Notes under the pieces: model-generated
Told to the model about the DNA's origin: nothing
Databases searched by the model: none
The model's input: only the letters and a program-made list of their open reading frames with translations
Translations under genes and position numbers: made by a program
From: Burhinus oedicnemus
Taxonomy: Eukaryota > Chordata > Aves > Charadriiformes > Burhinidae
DNA: 64,000 bases
Reading direction: 5' to 3'
Assembly (NCBI GenBank): GCA_008921705.1
Contig: VFFE01009204.1
Coordinates: 1,673,086 to 1,737,085 of the forward strand
Part shown: positions 12,153 through 27,300 of the stretch, one piece after another
How the letters are laid out: every line of letters begins with the position of its first letter
How positions within the stretch are numbered: position 1 is the first letter of the stretch

Positions 12153-14428
12153 CTGCCTGTAAAAAAAGCACAGAGATGAGAGGAAATGATGAGCAGAGGC
12201 ATGAAATTATTTGTATAATGGGGGAAAAAAGAAGATTGGGAATCTTTACGTTGGGGGAAGGGGGGAAATGTTTGAAAAAAACTAAGCATGACTCTCATGG
12301 CAGAGGGGAAGGAGGCATGTCCTGCCCGCCACACTGCAGCCCTGGCCCTCAGCCCCCAGGGAAGCCGGTGGGTTGCACTGCTCTTCTGCAGTAGCTGTCC
12401 TCAGAAAAAACTGCATGCACAGGGCGCTCATACAACCTGCACTTGGGCACCAGGACTGTGGGGCCCGACAAACACCCACTACATGGCAAAAATACTTTAA
12501 GTTCAGCCACAGATGTTGAGAAAAATCCATGAAGAGCACAGAGAAGTAAACAGGGTGTATCAGCTGAAACAGTGGAAATGGGGAATTACTGACCAGCAGA
12601 TCTGTAACAAAAGGTATTTTTTGCTTGTTTTCTTTGTAGTCTTTTTACCTGAGAAAGTAAATCAAAGATGTCATTTAAGCCCCAAGACTGTACCTCTAGC
12701 TTAGAGGGTCCTTGATAGCCAGGAGTCTGGAGAGCACTCCAGCCCAGCCTTGGTGCAGCCCCAAGCCCAGTGTGCTCCAGGACATCCCCTTTGAGCACAC
12801 ATAGGGCACATGTCGAGGACCTCCCCATGTCATGATGGTGCCTATTGCCCACAGAGGTTGCTTTTGTGAAAGATTTTCCATTGATAATCGTCAAACAGGC
12901 AGCGCTGCACTACAAAAAACTTCTGGTCTGGCTTGGGAAGCGGTGTCTGCAGTCTTTGGTAATTTCCATTTTTATGGTATATATTTACACATTGCATATA
13001 ACATTTGCAGCATTTTTCTAGCTCCAAACTAACTAATGGAAACAGTGTAAGATGTCTTAGAATAGATTTCCTCTAACTGGAAATTGAAAATTTTTTTACA
13101 AAAGCATGAACACACTTGGGCATATTCTCTTTTAAAAATCAAGACTGTAGGCAGAGCACGTATGAGATTATATAACGACAAGTGAGAGGCATAAATGCCT
13201 TTCTGTTTTTAAATGAAAACCACACCTTTCCCCCCATCAAGTATAGAACAGGTCAGAGGAAAGAAAAGTTGCTTCTGTTCTGATGGGCTCAATCTAGGGG
13301 ACAAGCCATTTTGTTTGAGGGGACAGGCACACAGACAGGTAGCCCATCCTTGCTCTGCTACTGTGGTCTTGGGGGCATCTGCCTCTAAAACCTCTGCAGC
13401 ATCCCTTGCCATCAGTATGTTACCATCACTTTACTTATCCGTTATCATCAGTCCACCCCAAAATTCAACACTTAGCTGAAGCTTTAACATAATTTCAGTA
13501 AGGTTTCAGTTATCACAGCACTGGTCAAAGTTCAGATTTCTGTAAACACAAGTCAAACTCTTCCCCAGTCAATCAGCTGCTCATATTGAGCAATACCTAA
13601 GTATTTATGCTCAAATGTATCATGAAAATACTGTTTCTGCTAATATAATAATGCAGGATGGCTGTTCAGCTGCCTGTGCAAAATGAGCTGATGGTTGTCA
13701 TTTAATTTACAGTGGACAAGAGACCATACTGTAAGGAATACTAATTGTTTGCTTTCATCGGTGGAAGGTGAGTAGGAATGGAAAGTAATGTTCCTTAAAC
13801 CTCCCTGGTTCAGGAAATAATCCACAAGAAAGCCTACTTTAAAAATAAAATAAAAAATAAAAAAAGGGATTGGGAAGAGAAAGGAGGGTGTCAACTGTAG
13901 ATGAATAATACACAGACGTGTCCACATTGATCTGAATAATTCAGCACACAAAATTAAAGTATGTTTCACATCTGCCACCATAAAAGATAAAACTATCCAG
14001 TCTGTTTTAAAAGTATAATGATTACAGATCACTTCTGATTCACACTCAGGTCTAGCTTGAGTGCCAGCCCTGTGGTCCCCACAAATAAACATCTCAAAGC
14101 TCTGGACTGAAAGAGCTCCAGCTGCAAAGTTTTAATTAACTTGAAACAGGCAGGAAACTTTTAAAGTGCCACCTGTTACCAATAAACTGTGGTCCTGAGC
14201 TATCAGCCAAGGCCCCTGCACCCCTGGGCCACCTCCACCAAATGAGGTGCACAAAGCTGCCCACTTTGGTTGCCTCTCTGGCTGCTTGCCAGTGAGACCA
14301 GCCCTGCTCTCACCCACTCTCCCTGCACCCCATCCTACAGCACTGCCACATCTGCTTCTGCACCTGATCGTGGGATACCAGTCTAAAAAGCAACATTTCC
14401 ACACTCCTAAGCTTTCTACGTGCAAAGT
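12153..14428. other. Single-copy DNA between two CR1 tails, no gene seen
   Basis: It includes a minus-strand open frame of 150 codons at 13640-14092 that is AT-rich, hydrophobic in the middle and unlike any family I know. It also includes overlapping frames near 12.3-12.5 kb and 14.2-14.4 kb in GC-richer DNA. I see no convincing splice-flanked exon. Confidence 0.6.
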
Positions 14429-14612
14429 TACAGGTTGCCCAAGGGAAGCTGTGGAGGCCCCATCCCTGGAAGTGTTCAAGGTCAGGTTGGATGGGGCTTT
14501 GAGCAACCTAGTCTAGTGGAAGGTGTCCCTGCTCATGGCCGGGGGGTTGGAACTAGATGATCTTTAAGGCGCTTTCCAACTCTAACCAATCTATTATTCA
14601 ATGATTCTATGA
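14429..14612 (+). mobile_element. CR1 LINE 3' end, 5'-truncated
   Basis: The element begins at CAGGTTGCCCAAGGGAAGC and continues with CCCCATCCCTGGAAGTGTTC, GGTTGGATGGGGCTTTGAG, GGTGTCCCTGCTCATGGC, TTGGAACTAGATGATCTTTA and finally ATTCTATGA at 14604-14612. Among the short copies here it is the closest to the family pattern that I know, so it is probably younger than the fragments at 3.6-5.2 kb. Only the 3' UTR is present. No target-site duplication is obvious, as is usual for CR1. Confidence 0.97.
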
Positions 14613-17600
14613 AAGTTGCAACAACACACCATCTGAGGCTACAACTGGTTCCAAATGCATGGGTTTTCCAACAAACGCTTCTTTTCAAAGTGGAGAATGA
14701 CCAGCAGATCTGCTGGTCTAACTGGCTCCGGTAGGTCCATGTGTCTTTCTAACTTACATGAAGATGCAACAAGAGAGGAAATACAGTAAGTGGGAAATTC
14801 CTTCCTATCCTATTGGTGATACACGACAGCCACAGCTTTACTATACCATCACACCTTACATACTCCACCTGATGTACACCAAGCCCATCTCCTTTGGGGA
14901 AGCCAAGGAGGGCACATGGGGAGGGACGGCTGTCACTGCAAGGCAGCACTTTGCTCCCCGCCTCAGAGAAGCCATCCTTCGTTCCCATTGCTGAGCAGTG
15001 CCAGCCAGCCCATGCCACTGGCGGGGACCCACCTGCCATGGGCCAGGCTCTGCCTCCCGCCAGCCACCCAGGAGCCAGCTGGGGAGAAATGGCTCAGCGC
15101 CCTTCTCTGGACGAGCACCAGAAGCGTCTTCTGGAACCACTGAACCATTTCTCGTAAAGTAACAGTACGGTTATACACACCACTATCTTGGTATTTTATA
15201 TCAGGAGACCTATTGCAAACTATTTTTTTTTTTAAATTAAATTATTTTTTATTAAAACACGGCAAAAAAATCCAGGTACATTTTCCTTCGATAGAAAAGT
15301 GTTTCTGCTATCTAGTTTTTCATTGTAAATTCTCTAAAGCCTTGACGGGGGTTTTGGGAAAAACAACTCAGATTTCCTCTAAATAAACCACCTTAAAATC
15401 TGCAGCATTGTTTTCATTTTAGAAAGTTAGTTATACTTGAAAAAAATACACACTACATATTAAAAACAGAAAATTGCTTTTAATCAGAATATAGAAGTCA
15501 CTGTGTTTTTCATCAGTGAACAACCAAATCCTTTCTTCTTTTGTACTCTGGAGTATTAACAGGTGGCCATAGCCCCTAGCTGCATGAAACTACCATATGC
15601 TACAGAGAACAAAATTAGTAAACTAACAGCACAATGTGCCAGTTTATTGTGCTTATATTTAATTTTAATTTTCTCCTTGGTGTTTTTATTACTAAAAAGC
15701 CATGTTTGGTGATTTTTAGCTTTAATATCAGTAGCTTCCTTATTAACAATTTCAAATTGCTTGTTTTAGTATCATACCAGGTAACTACATCTACAGAAAT
15801 ATATATCTGACACCGCATTTCAAAATACCACTTCATTCATACTCCTCTAGGACTCTCTATGCTAAAAAGTTAGCAATTCCAAACACTTCAAATGTTTTAA
15901 CAGTGGAAAAGTTAACAAATTTCCTCTGACATGATTACATGCACAATAAAACATGGTTTGGATCTCATTTAACAAATGAGTACAAATTCCGTTCTTGTTA
16001 AATACTAATCAGCCAGAACAAAGCATCCCATGCAACCTTCTGGTCCATTCTCCACTTGGCACCTTTAATGATTCTTTAAAAAAATTCTGTTTGTTTTCCT
16101 CCATAAAAAGTGTTAATAGTTGACAATGAAAAAGAAACTCACTGATGCAAATACCAGATGCATATGGAAGCCACAAAGCATGTCCGCACGTGGAGGAAAT
16201 GAGCAGAGGTGCCTTCAGATATAAACAGGCAATGCTTATCCAACTCTAGTGAGTGTCAGTGTTGGCTCCTAAACTGAAGTTTCTGCCAAAAACTACTAAA
16301 AAGACCATGTCCAAAACCAGGAGGAAAATATTGTCCGTATTGTAAGCCACTTGCATGACAATTACCGCCTTGATTTAGTAACCTTTTATTCATGTGAGTA
16401 GTCAGTACTCCAGTGAGTAGTTTCACTGACTTCTCAGCCTCTGCTTGTATGAAGATGCACTGTAGAAGGGTTTCAGCCTACCCCGCTTTAGAGGTGTTGG
16501 CAGGCTGAATGTGCGGACTTTGCAGGGTCCAGCACAACCTTTACGTTGAGGTTACACCTGCTCTGACCCTGTGCCAAATTAGGGCCTCGTCCCCCATATT
16601 TAGAGCATTTCCCAACAGCAGCCCCACCTGTCCTCCCCCTAGACATTTTTGGGAGGACCTATGCCTTGTTGTCTTCCCTCCTTTCGGCTGCTCACAGGCT
16701 ATGCTGCTTTTAGCAAGAAGTTCTGAAAACACTGTATATACCCTTTCGCCCTTCATCTTACAATTTTACTGTCTCACCCCCAGGGCTGGTGCACCCTGAT
16801 GCTGGGAAAAGTCGTCTGTTCTGGGTTACGGACAGGTTACACATGACTGCAAGGCAGTGGCCGGGAGAGCTAAGGTTATCATCTGGGTCCAGGGCCGTTC
16901 CATCAAGTGTATGGCACTAACACTATGGAAGAAAATAGCAGATTATTTTTTTCTACCTTATTCCTACAACATCCCAACCACTGAGAAAAACAGAACCCTT
17001 TTCACCCAGCTCCTTCCCCAAAGCCTATCTCAGTTTTTCTCCCTGTTTGCAAAGGCTAGGAGAGGAGGAGCAGAGGCAGTGGTATTAATCCTTCCTTAAA
17101 GTACTAGCTCAATCCCACCAAAATCGATGGAAAGACTTGCAGTGATTTTAATAGACTCAGATCACAGCCCTCAGCAGACATGATCTGTCTCCAGCATACA
17201 CCATCCTGGAGAAAAAGGGAGACAGACAGAAGTGCCTTCTGCTTGCCGCTCAGGTACGATTAGTGGCAGATGAATCAAAACTACTCAGTCACGGGGACCC
17301 TGGGACACGCTGGCAACTTCAAAGACACAACAGAAAACAAAGCAAAAAAGCCCACATACTAATCTAGTTTGTCAATATGCATGAACTTCATTGAATTTTG
17401 TGATTCATGCCCCCAAACACAGGAGCTGCCTTTTTTTTTCCCCTGGAAAGAGATTGTTTTGATGTTTTCTAAATAAAGCAGCTTCATGTTTAATTTCCAA
17501 ATGACACTTCAAAGCTAGATGAATTATATTATTGGAAAGCTTTTCCATAAGGAGCTTTTCAAAGGATGCCAATTCCTGATTTTTGCAGGAAAAGAAAAAA

Positions 17601-20600
17601 GGCAGATCTAAAAAAATGACCTTTTTAACATTTTTTTTAATTGCATGATACAGTCGGTAAATAAATTTGAGTTAATTGTTTATACAGATCTAATTCCAGA
17701 CATTTGGCTAAAATGATGACAAGACATCTCTTCACCTCTGAGTCTTTTCGAGAGATCACTAAAATCAGAGCCTAATCTCCTAATCATTACTCAGGAAAAC
17801 GTTTACAGGAATCAAATATACATTTTAGCCTAGAGAAGGCAGCAGAACAAGGCTATAAACCATACACGGCTTTTCCTCAGTCAAACATTCTTTTAATTTT
17901 TATCCCTCATTTTCATTTTGCTTTATTCTTAGTTCCACGGTAGCTCAGTGTAAGCACTACTCAGCTTTATTATCATCGATACACACCAGAATGCTCTTAT
18001 GAACTGTATAAGATCACAATATAATTTTGCTAATCTAAACATTTCTTATTTAGATCCCCTTATTTAGAATGAAGTTAACGCTCAGCCTGTAAAATAAGAC
18101 AAGCATCAATGATTAATACAATCATAATAGCCAAAAGACAATAAAGAAACCCAAACCAAAACAACATGCTGTAGAGAAAGCATCTTCCATTATCTCAGCC
18201 TCACAGATCTATTTCAATTTACATTTAAGGAGATCTGAGATGTCATAAAATAAACGTAAGTACTAAGTTTCCAAGAAATGTAAACTGAAGTGTAATTCCA
18301 TTGCATGCGAACATATTCCATCTTCTCAAAGAGCTGAACTGTGGTTTCCAGTGTTGGCAGAAGGCCCTCTTGTAATAACATTACACGTATACTGTAGTTC
18401 CCTTGATGTCTTTCATATTTTTTCATAAACAAAATTACAGTGACAGTGCTGTTCATTACAGGAGGTTTCATTAAAGAACTGGTTTATTTTAAGAGAACAC
18501 CAGCAGAGAACTGTCTTTGGGGATGTAGCCGAGTAAAAAGTCTGATTATGCCGCCATGAAAATAAGGCAGAAATTATGCAGGATTTTGACACTGTAAACC
18601 AGGAAAATCCTCTTAACAGACACAGGGAACAAACTGTTCTACCGTGGCACTCTGGTTAATAAGCAGGTGCAGCACTGTCGTGTCGCTTCAAGGTGACGAG
18701 TTTGGCCCCCGTTAGAGGCAGCCTCCCCCTCCTTCCCTGGGGAAGGCAGTGCCCTGGCCCCAGCCCCCGGTGCCGATGCCGGGGGGGAAACCCCAAGGAG
18801 AAGCTGTGCTGAGGTGCAGCGGCTGAGAAGCCAGAGCTTCTCCCTCCCTACCGCTGGGTACCGTGGTGGGTGAAGCCCCACCAGCCTCTTTTGCCATCGG
18901 GGCTGCACCTGGCTCTGCAAAGAGCAGTAAAGCGGGGTCTCTCAGCAATTTCTTTTGCTTTATTTTTCCTTCTTCTAGTGCCAATAAGATCAGCTCCTTG
19001 AAAACTACTGCATTCTGACTGGCAATTTTTTCATTTTTTTGAGTCTGCTGCTTCTCTTTCACAAAAATAATCTCCGGTTTGGGATTAATCAACTAAAAGG
19101 TCACCCCGCCTCTCAGATTTTTCAAAAACTTAATCCAAATAAATGCTATATGGTCATTTTTTAAACTCTGTTTCTCAATCGAATCAGATATGCTGTCTCC
19201 TGTTGTTACTGTAATTTACCTCCCTAGTATATGCTGCTAAGATAAGACACAATCAACACCATCTATGACTTCAGGGGATGGGTTGATGGAAGAGTAATTT
19301 CTCATTTTATTTTTTTGTTGACACTATTTTCACTCTCCTCTCTTGCATGACAGTTTCGAGGTATCTGTGATAAAGAGATGCAGTCAAGAGCATTACTGGC
19401 TCAAAAATACTCTCTCTTCCCCCAGCAAAATTGGCTCCAGGATTCCAAAAAATCCTATTTTTAATCTTCTCCCAGAAGGCAAACATAATTGCCCTTTTCT
19501 TCCTGTGGTCCCACAAAGTACTCAAAGTCACACACAAAAAAGCGTCTCCCTGCTATCATTTCCCCTTCAGGCAGGGGCGGTGGTTGAATAGAGCCACCTG
19601 TCGTCTTGTACACTGAAGTCCAGACACTATGGGTTATGCCTGTAACCCAGCCGGCGGCACAAGGCATCAAGCTATTACCTCTGAGGTATGACCACAATAC
19701 CTTTTGAATGTGAGGTCCTTCCAGGCTGCTATGTTTCCTTTTAACAACTTCAATGAAAGAAAACAGAGAGGGGCCGTAGGACGGATTTTCATCATTCCAT
19801 GCAGTTGTCAGACTGTTTTCTCCTAATGACACTATGAATACATAACTCACTGTGGCTTCAGAAACATGTTTAATGCAGGATAATTTAAGAGCTGTAGAAA
19901 ACACAATATTAAAATTCTAACGTGAAAAATAATAGCATTATGGCTCATTACATTCTCTATTGCAGTCATCTGAACTGTGAGTAACATACTGTCATCCTGT
20001 CATCTAACTCTATAAGATCTGTGATCAGGTTTTACACAACGTCATTTATTTCACAGATATAAGCAGGCTAAAGTCTTCAAGTTCTGAAGTAGATCTGAAG
20101 TGTTTTCTACCAGTCACCTGAGAATGAGGTGCACTCAAAACTAGATCTGCAGAATCAAAAGACATCAAAGAAAATCAAGTCAAAAGTGGAGAACACCAGA
20201 GCCAAAGCCATATGTAGACACTGATTTCTATTTTCAATAACAGTAGCAGATCTTACACATTTACTCAAAATACTTCTATTTTCGCACAATCTTTAAAAAA
20301 ATACGGGTTTTTTTCCTCGACTCCAGACAGTTCTGGTTGCTAGCATTTCTAACATCACTCTGAAAATGCTGGTACCATCAAAGCCATACCAACAACCTCA
20401 TCAGACCACCTCAGAACTTCTCTTTCAGCATTGCTTTTTCCCTGCCACGACCTATGGTTACCATTTGATTAAGAGAAGTTCACATATTGCTAGGGTTTTA
20501 CCAAAAATATAGCCTTTTCTTAAAAACATTCTTTGAAAACACCTGTTAGGTATTATAATGATCCAGCATAATCTGTTAGAAAAGCACAAGTCCACATTCA

Positions 20601-21300
20601 AAGCACATTCAAAAACACCTGGAAATGTCATAGGCTTTCAATGCCTCTGTAAGTCATATAAATTTACATCTACTTAGTAAACATTTTCTCATTTAAAAAT
20701 CATTGATTGCTTCTGACCACTCCTACAAAAGAAGTAAAATTACATGTATTTTAGGCATGCTGGTGTTGAGACAGACCTTCCCATTAAATTAAAATACTAG
20801 AATAAAATTCCCAGGCTTGCCATGATGACTCTCAGAAAACAAGGTGGCACTTCGATATCTGCACAATTGCTGGCTTTTATTTTGCATCATTGTTTAGCTT
20901 TACAGAAGCATAGTGAACCTAGAATCCTAATGAAGTCTGCTGTCTTCTCCAGTACTGGTAAAAAACACTCGGCACCAACCTAAATCGATGTAACCAACTT
21001 GGAACATCCAGCTGACAAAGCTGGAGCGAACTGCCCGTCTGTCTTGCCAACACCCTTCACTTCTCTGGGCATCTCAGAGGGGGATGCCTTAGAAATGGAA
21101 TAAACTCATTGTTATAATGCTGTTCCCAGCTTTGCGGCAGCCTGAGATTTAGCAAGATAGAAGGCTGCCAGGTCAGAAACTGTATCTACAGTTAGTGTTT
21201 TCTTTATAAAAGCAAACAAAAACCCCTTCAGAATCATTATATATTTATTCCATCCCATAAAGAAAAAGCCACAGGTGATTCAGCAGGTAATTGCCATCTT
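14613..21300. other. Single-copy DNA with two GC-rich islets, no gene seen
   Basis: Most of this stretch is AT-rich with dense stops. GC-rich islets lie at about 14890-15130 and 18640-18920 and produce overlapping open frames on both strands without recognisable domains. Poly-T and TTAAATTAAA runs occur at 15221-15260. A minus-strand open frame of 147 codons at 19461-19904 has no family resemblance. I see no RNA gene. Confidence 0.6.
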
Positions 21301-24300
21301 GTAGGATACCATAAACCCCTCCCCCCAAAAAACCAAAAAGCCCAAAACCAAACCCCTAAAAACTTTACCTAAAATAGCAAATTTTGAATAGAATCCTTTT
21401 TCTAGTTCATACAGTGGATACAACGATGAACATCAGCAGCACTATGCTCATTTTAGTTTTGCAGTATTTTTCCCGTATGTTTAATCTTGTCTGTGGAGGG
21501 TGGCTGATTTCCAGGCAAGCCCGTATGCATTTGATGAGGACGCACAGCCAAGGCTTTCAGTGGACAACCTGAGGCAGGCCACAGGAGGCAGTAATGGCCA
21601 GGGAAAGGCAATGACTAAGGAGCCAGCATGCACATTTGGGCTCCCAGGCTGCCAATCCTGGCCCCTTCCCTTACTGCCACCTCCCTGCTACAGAGGCAGG
21701 CAGGCAAGAGAGACTGTCTGCCTTATGTCCCTCCCTTTATTTATTGCTCTTTTGTATAAGAAACAAAGAGCATCATTAGAGAAATTGTATGAATGTGCCT
21801 TCTCAAAAGGTATCTCCAGCTAATGTGACAGGAGTCATTTATTAGGCCAGACTGTACAAAACAGTTCCCTGTAATTTAGCTCTTTTCATGCACTCTTTGG
21901 CCTTTCCTGAGGGTGGGAGGAGGGAAGTGAGCTGCTTATGGGCACGACAATACTTGCAACACGTTTTTTTGTGACTGAAAAGCAGTATCTTCTCTTAAAA
22001 CATCACAATCTTTGAAAACAGCTGAAATTAAATTCCAAGTCAAGTTTCTTGAAGTTATTCTTTCCCTGAAACCAAAAAATGATTCAGGTCTGGAGGGCAA
22101 ACACACAGCACCAGTATGTTTCTCTGACTCATTAGTTTACTTTTCTCTGTAGGATTTAGATTGACATCTATTGGCCTAACTTGTGACACAACGGCCCAGT
22201 TCTTCAAATGTCAGCTCCATCGTCCCTGCTTTGTAAAGTTTCCCCTGGTACAGCAGCTTCAGAGTCAGTGTTTTAAAGCAAAATGGTTCAGTTTAGCCAC
22301 TAAGGCAGAGCCTATGGATGTGACAGCAATGTTCACGTTATTTCCCACATTTTATTCATAACACAAAAAAGATCAAAGCCAAGGATCAGGACTTCATTCT
22401 TTTTTAAAAAAAAAAAAGAACTCTAAACATCTATCAGGGGCTTGATGCTGTGTCAGTCTACTGATTTAGGCCAAAGAAGTACTGACATGGGCATTAAAGA
22501 TGCATTTATTTACAGTCCAGTTATTTAGAACATATTTTTTTAATAAAAGTGAAATGAAATTGTCCTATGTTTACATGTGTACAAATTACATCCAGGTACA
22601 CAGACTACAGTTGTATGTCTTTATTCAAGAACCTTCTCTTCTATTTTTCCCCCACAAAATTCTTGTATGTAAATTGCAAAGCCTGTAAAGCTCCAGGCTA
22701 TCTTAATTAAAAGAATGTACACATCCCTTCAATCAGAGGATTGCTATCTCAGATGGCTATCTCAACTTCAGCTTCAGGTAAAACCACAAACACAGAGGTT
22801 TGGGGTTTAGTGTGTTTGTTATAGGGCTTTTTTGGCCATAAAATGCAAACAAACAGCCCCCAAGTGTACCAGAGGCTTGGAACAGGCCAGTTTAATTATT
22901 CAAGGCTTAACTTTTAGGAGGGGGCTGTAGACAGATCCATAGACTATTTATTAAACTAGGCAGATAGGCATAGAAGACATATATCCATATAGTTTGCCTT
23001 TTCTCAGAGAATATATAATGTACAGTTCAGAAGGGTTTTATGAGTACTAAAATTAGTAATTCCTTTTCCTAAAGCTCGGGGACATGTAAGCCTCAAATTT
23101 CATTTGGGTCACGTGAAAGAAGCAAAAGGAAATTCAGAAGGTTATACAGCAGCATAGCTCTTCCTTCTTAGCCACTAGCAAACTAGTGGCAAACACAGTT
23201 TCCGGCTTTGTTTCCTCTCTGGAGGAGACAAAAGTAATAATTTTATAACCTGACCGAGTTCCTTCAGATTCTGTGTTCATCTGAAAAAAGATCTTCAAAT
23301 GTTAAGGTAAACAAAACAATATATTTTTAGTTTGCACTATTTTACAGCTTCTTATAGATGGAGAGCTTTTTCCGCCCCCCGCTTCCCTTTTGCATGCAGA
23401 CTGCTCACATACTTGCAGTACCAGGAGCTTCAGAAAAGAATGGGTTCATAAAACAAAAATTGCCTCAAAATACCACAACTTCCTCCAATAACAGCAACCA
23501 GTTCAATCCTCTGACTGTTGCCAGAAACCAAAGTCGTCTTATTACTGCATTTCTCTCACTTCAGGGGTGCCCATTGTGCCATGCTGTCAAGTGCTGAAGT
23601 GTTGTGCTAAAAATCTTACACCCCTTCAAAATTACAGCTGCCTCAATGAAGCTTTTACAACCTCTGAGCAGAAGATGCTGGCTCCTAATTCAACAGCTTC
23701 AGACCTCACTAGTTCTAGAATGAGAAATATCCCACAACAGGCTCACCTCATTAATAGGACTGACTTAGTCGATTTGTCACAAACCAGGGAGTACAGCTAC
23801 AAGAAGAGGTTCGTTGTTCAATTTAAATTAATTAATTGCTTGCAGATGCAGCTAACACTTTGCAAACAGTTGTCTTAGTGCTCTTAAAATTTTAGAGTTC
23901 AAGTTATGCTCATGTTTATGCTGGACTTAAATTTTTGTCAGTTTAAAGATAGGAAACCGAGTTTCGTCTTATTTTCCTATAAAAGGCAGGTAGAAGCTAC
24001 TGCTGTTTCTTGAAGTAAATTTATAAACCATAGAGATGAATTAAAAAAAAAAAAGTGCGGTCACGCAAAGTAGGAGTGTCATGCTTAGACCTACAGCTTG
24101 TCATCTGTAAAACAGCAACAAGAAGCGTCAGACAAAGCTCTCCTTCAGGTTTACACAGGGCCTGAACTTCAGGAACCTTTAATCCCGCTCAGAAAACCCA
24201 ACTGAGACCACGACCCAAACAACTTCTATCAGATCTGTCAGATGCAAAACCCTTCCAGCAGTGACTTCCTTGGCCATGCAAAGTCATTTGGTTTCACAAC

Positions 24301-27300
24301 AGGCTGCCGTTCTCTACATCTGCACAGCCCAGCATTTTAGGCCGACACCTCGATCCTACGAAGATCATCACACTAGGTGCCAAGTCACCTTCACCCCTGA
24401 CTGCCACCGACCACATTTGCCTCAGGTGCCAGGGACAGCCACAGGTCAGCTGGGTCCTCCCAGCTGGGACAGGGAGCAGGACCTCCCGTCCCTGAGCCGC
24501 ATCTCCTCGGGACCCCAGGAGAGGTCTCAGCTTTCTCCCAGCTTCACTTTGACAGAAAATCTTATTTCCATCAGCTTTAACAGATGCTTAAACCCCATGA
24601 CACTTATAAACAAAAAGCACTGATGTTTTCAAGTAGTAGTAGAGAACTGAAGCGTTTTTTTTCTCCCAACAAAATTGTTGTTTCACATGTAAAAACGTAC
24701 TTTAAGACAAAGCTTTTGTTTGCTTTTTGTTGTTACTTAATCTTCCTCCTCCATCTGTTTGGTCGCACTGTCTTTGATGCAAACAAGTACATCTTAACAC
24801 AGGCATGACCACCACCACCAAAATGATGACTGTAGTGCAAGCTGTAACTACTTTTATCAGAGATGTATTAACTAAGGTGGTTTTTTTACCTCTGATTAGC
24901 AAGAAGCGTGTTTCCATCTTTCTTCCCAAGTATTTCTGTATGTTACTCTTCCTATCCTTGATATCAAAGTCGGGTATTTTGAACTGGTGGTGCCTGGCGG
25001 GAGGGCGAGGGACAGGGAGCATAAACAGACACAAGGGAGGTTCAGGCTGGATCTTGGGAGGAGCATCCCCGGGCGGCCACCCCACGAGGCTGCGGGCTCG
25101 CTGGCTGAGAGCCCCCACAGCACCCAGCCCTGCACAGCCACCGAGTCTCCCCTTCCAGGGCCCAGCCCACCCCAATTACCCCTCCGTGCTACCATCTTGC
25201 CGCCACACACTGCCTGTGGCTTTACTTCTCAAAGTGAAGTAACCTTGAGTTGTCAAGCTGTCATGTTCATGCTAAACCCTGCGGTAAACTCCTCCCTGAA
25301 GACGCAAGTGAGATTGATTGCACTTGTGATTTGTTCATTTCCACAACTATCTTACCATTAATATCCCTCTCTCATCCATTTGCAACACCTGCTAAGCACA
25401 CAAAATTGATTATAATGTCCAATTCAGCAGGTAAAACCTTCTGGGATAGGGTTTTTTTTTTCCCTTCAGACTGCATAGGTAGGGAAAAAACCAATAAAAA
25501 CCAGCAACATGTGGGGTTTCAAAAATTAATTAGCTTAACAAGAGGCAGAAAAAAGTCCAGCCTCATCAGGGCTGCCTTGTGCCAGTGTAAGAAATTATGC
25601 GATTGTCTTAGTGCAGGTTCTAATTTACGTATCCAAATGCACTATGTCTCAGAGTAGATTAAGATAGCTACATGTTTCAGCTTTAAGTGCTCATCAAGCC
25701 AAGAGATAACAGAACTGATGAATGGGACATTTCAGATCCTTAGAGAAATGAGCACTATTACATAAAAAGTGTGATCTGAATTTGTCTTTCTGCTTAGGCT
25801 GTGCCATCCTAACAGCATTTATAAATAGAAACAGAACCTTAAAAATCAAGAGCTGCTGGAGCGCTTTTTCTTCATCATCCGATCACTGAAGTATAGGGCT
25901 TCCAAATCCATACACTTGCACTGGAATAATCTGCATGTTGTAGTCTCTCCTCCTCAAATCAATTTATTACTGAATAGAAAATGGTAAATGAAGTTATTAT
26001 TTCAATCCAACAAAAGTGATTCTCTTGGTCATTACCCTATGAAAAAGGAAAGAAACCAAGTTCCTTTGACTGTTGAGAAGCTTGACCATAAAATAACTGT
26101 GCACTCTGAAGAATGGGTATGATATGCCATTAGTTTTTAATAAAGCAGTTTCCTCAGACTTGCTAGATTTACAGGCTCAGAAATCAACTACTACTGATGA
26201 ATCAATCTGTTTTCCCCTGCCAAGATGTCAGAACAGACAGGGCCACTCTAATTGGAAAACCAGACAGCAGCGGCTCTGTTCAGGCAAAGGCCGTATCGGA
26301 CATTAGAGACTATAAGTCTTCATTCCGCCCTGCACCATGTTCTGCAGAGTGGTTGTTGACGATTCAGTTTAAAAGTACATCCTGACTCTAAAAGGCAAGA
26401 AGGAATAAAAAGCAAGTCCGCCTCTGCCTGAAATTTGGAAATTGCAAAAAATGACCACTGAAAACACGAAGGCTGCGCACAGCATTTTTCCTTTTGCAAA
26501 GTATTGTACTGCATGGGACACCCGGGAAGTCCTTCGCCCTGCACTGCCCTGCTCTACCTGTAAAATCCTGTCCTTTTGCTCGCCTCTACCAGCACAGTAA
26601 CTATAAGAGCCCAGCACTGATCCACCCCATGGACAGAGGGCAAAGCAATGAAGGACAGGAGAGTGCTGATCCTCTCATTATGCCTTCTGGCTGGCTCATT
26701 TTACAGGGACAAAATGCCTTGTCCACTTTCTGCATTTTTACACAGCCAATTATTTTATTATGAGAAGAGTCTGTAAAATACTGTTTCACTTTTGGCATTG
26801 CACAGCTACTTTCAAGCAAGGTTGACGGAGCTATGCTTTTATGGTAAGAAGCACCCTACTGACCCCCCCCCCCATCTTCTCCCTTTACTCAACACTCAGT
26901 AGACCAGTGTTTGGGGTCTCCAGAAGAGGAGAGACATGGACAAACAAGTACAGGGGAGCCCCAGGATGGTCAGGGAAGGAGCAGTGGCCCCATGAGAAGG
27001 TGCATCTTGCTCAGGGAGGGGGTGGCTGTGGGGCCCAAACCAACAAGAGGCACATTTAAAATATCAAAGCAAACAGAACCACGTCCACCACCTGAGGTCT
27101 GAAGACACCTCGTATTGCTATGCTGAAACACATACGGCAGGCATGCTATGCATAACTACCAAATAATCACTCACAAACTCAAATATCAATCTCTCCAATC
27201 CTATTTCAGCACAAAATGTATGGAAATTATCTGCTATTTTAAGCATGCTTGTCAAAGGCAATTATAAGAGTCCCTCAAAGCCAGTGTTTTGAACATTTAT

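Noticed and set aside
13640..14092. 150-codon minus frame with hydrophobic middle
   Set aside because: The FLFPIPFFIFYFIF stretch comes from an A-rich low-complexity tract on the plus strand; no family and no splice support.
19461..19904. 147-codon minus frame
   Set aside because: No recognisable domain; within the length expected by chance when both strands of 64 kb are scanned.
24702..25242. 157-codon minus frame and overlapping plus frames of 124-145 codons
   Set aside because: Mutually overlapping frames on both strands over a GC islet indicate base composition, not coding.
25712..25795. C/D-box-like TGATGA followed by CTGA
   Set aside because: The flanks do not form a terminal stem, so a snoRNA is not supported.
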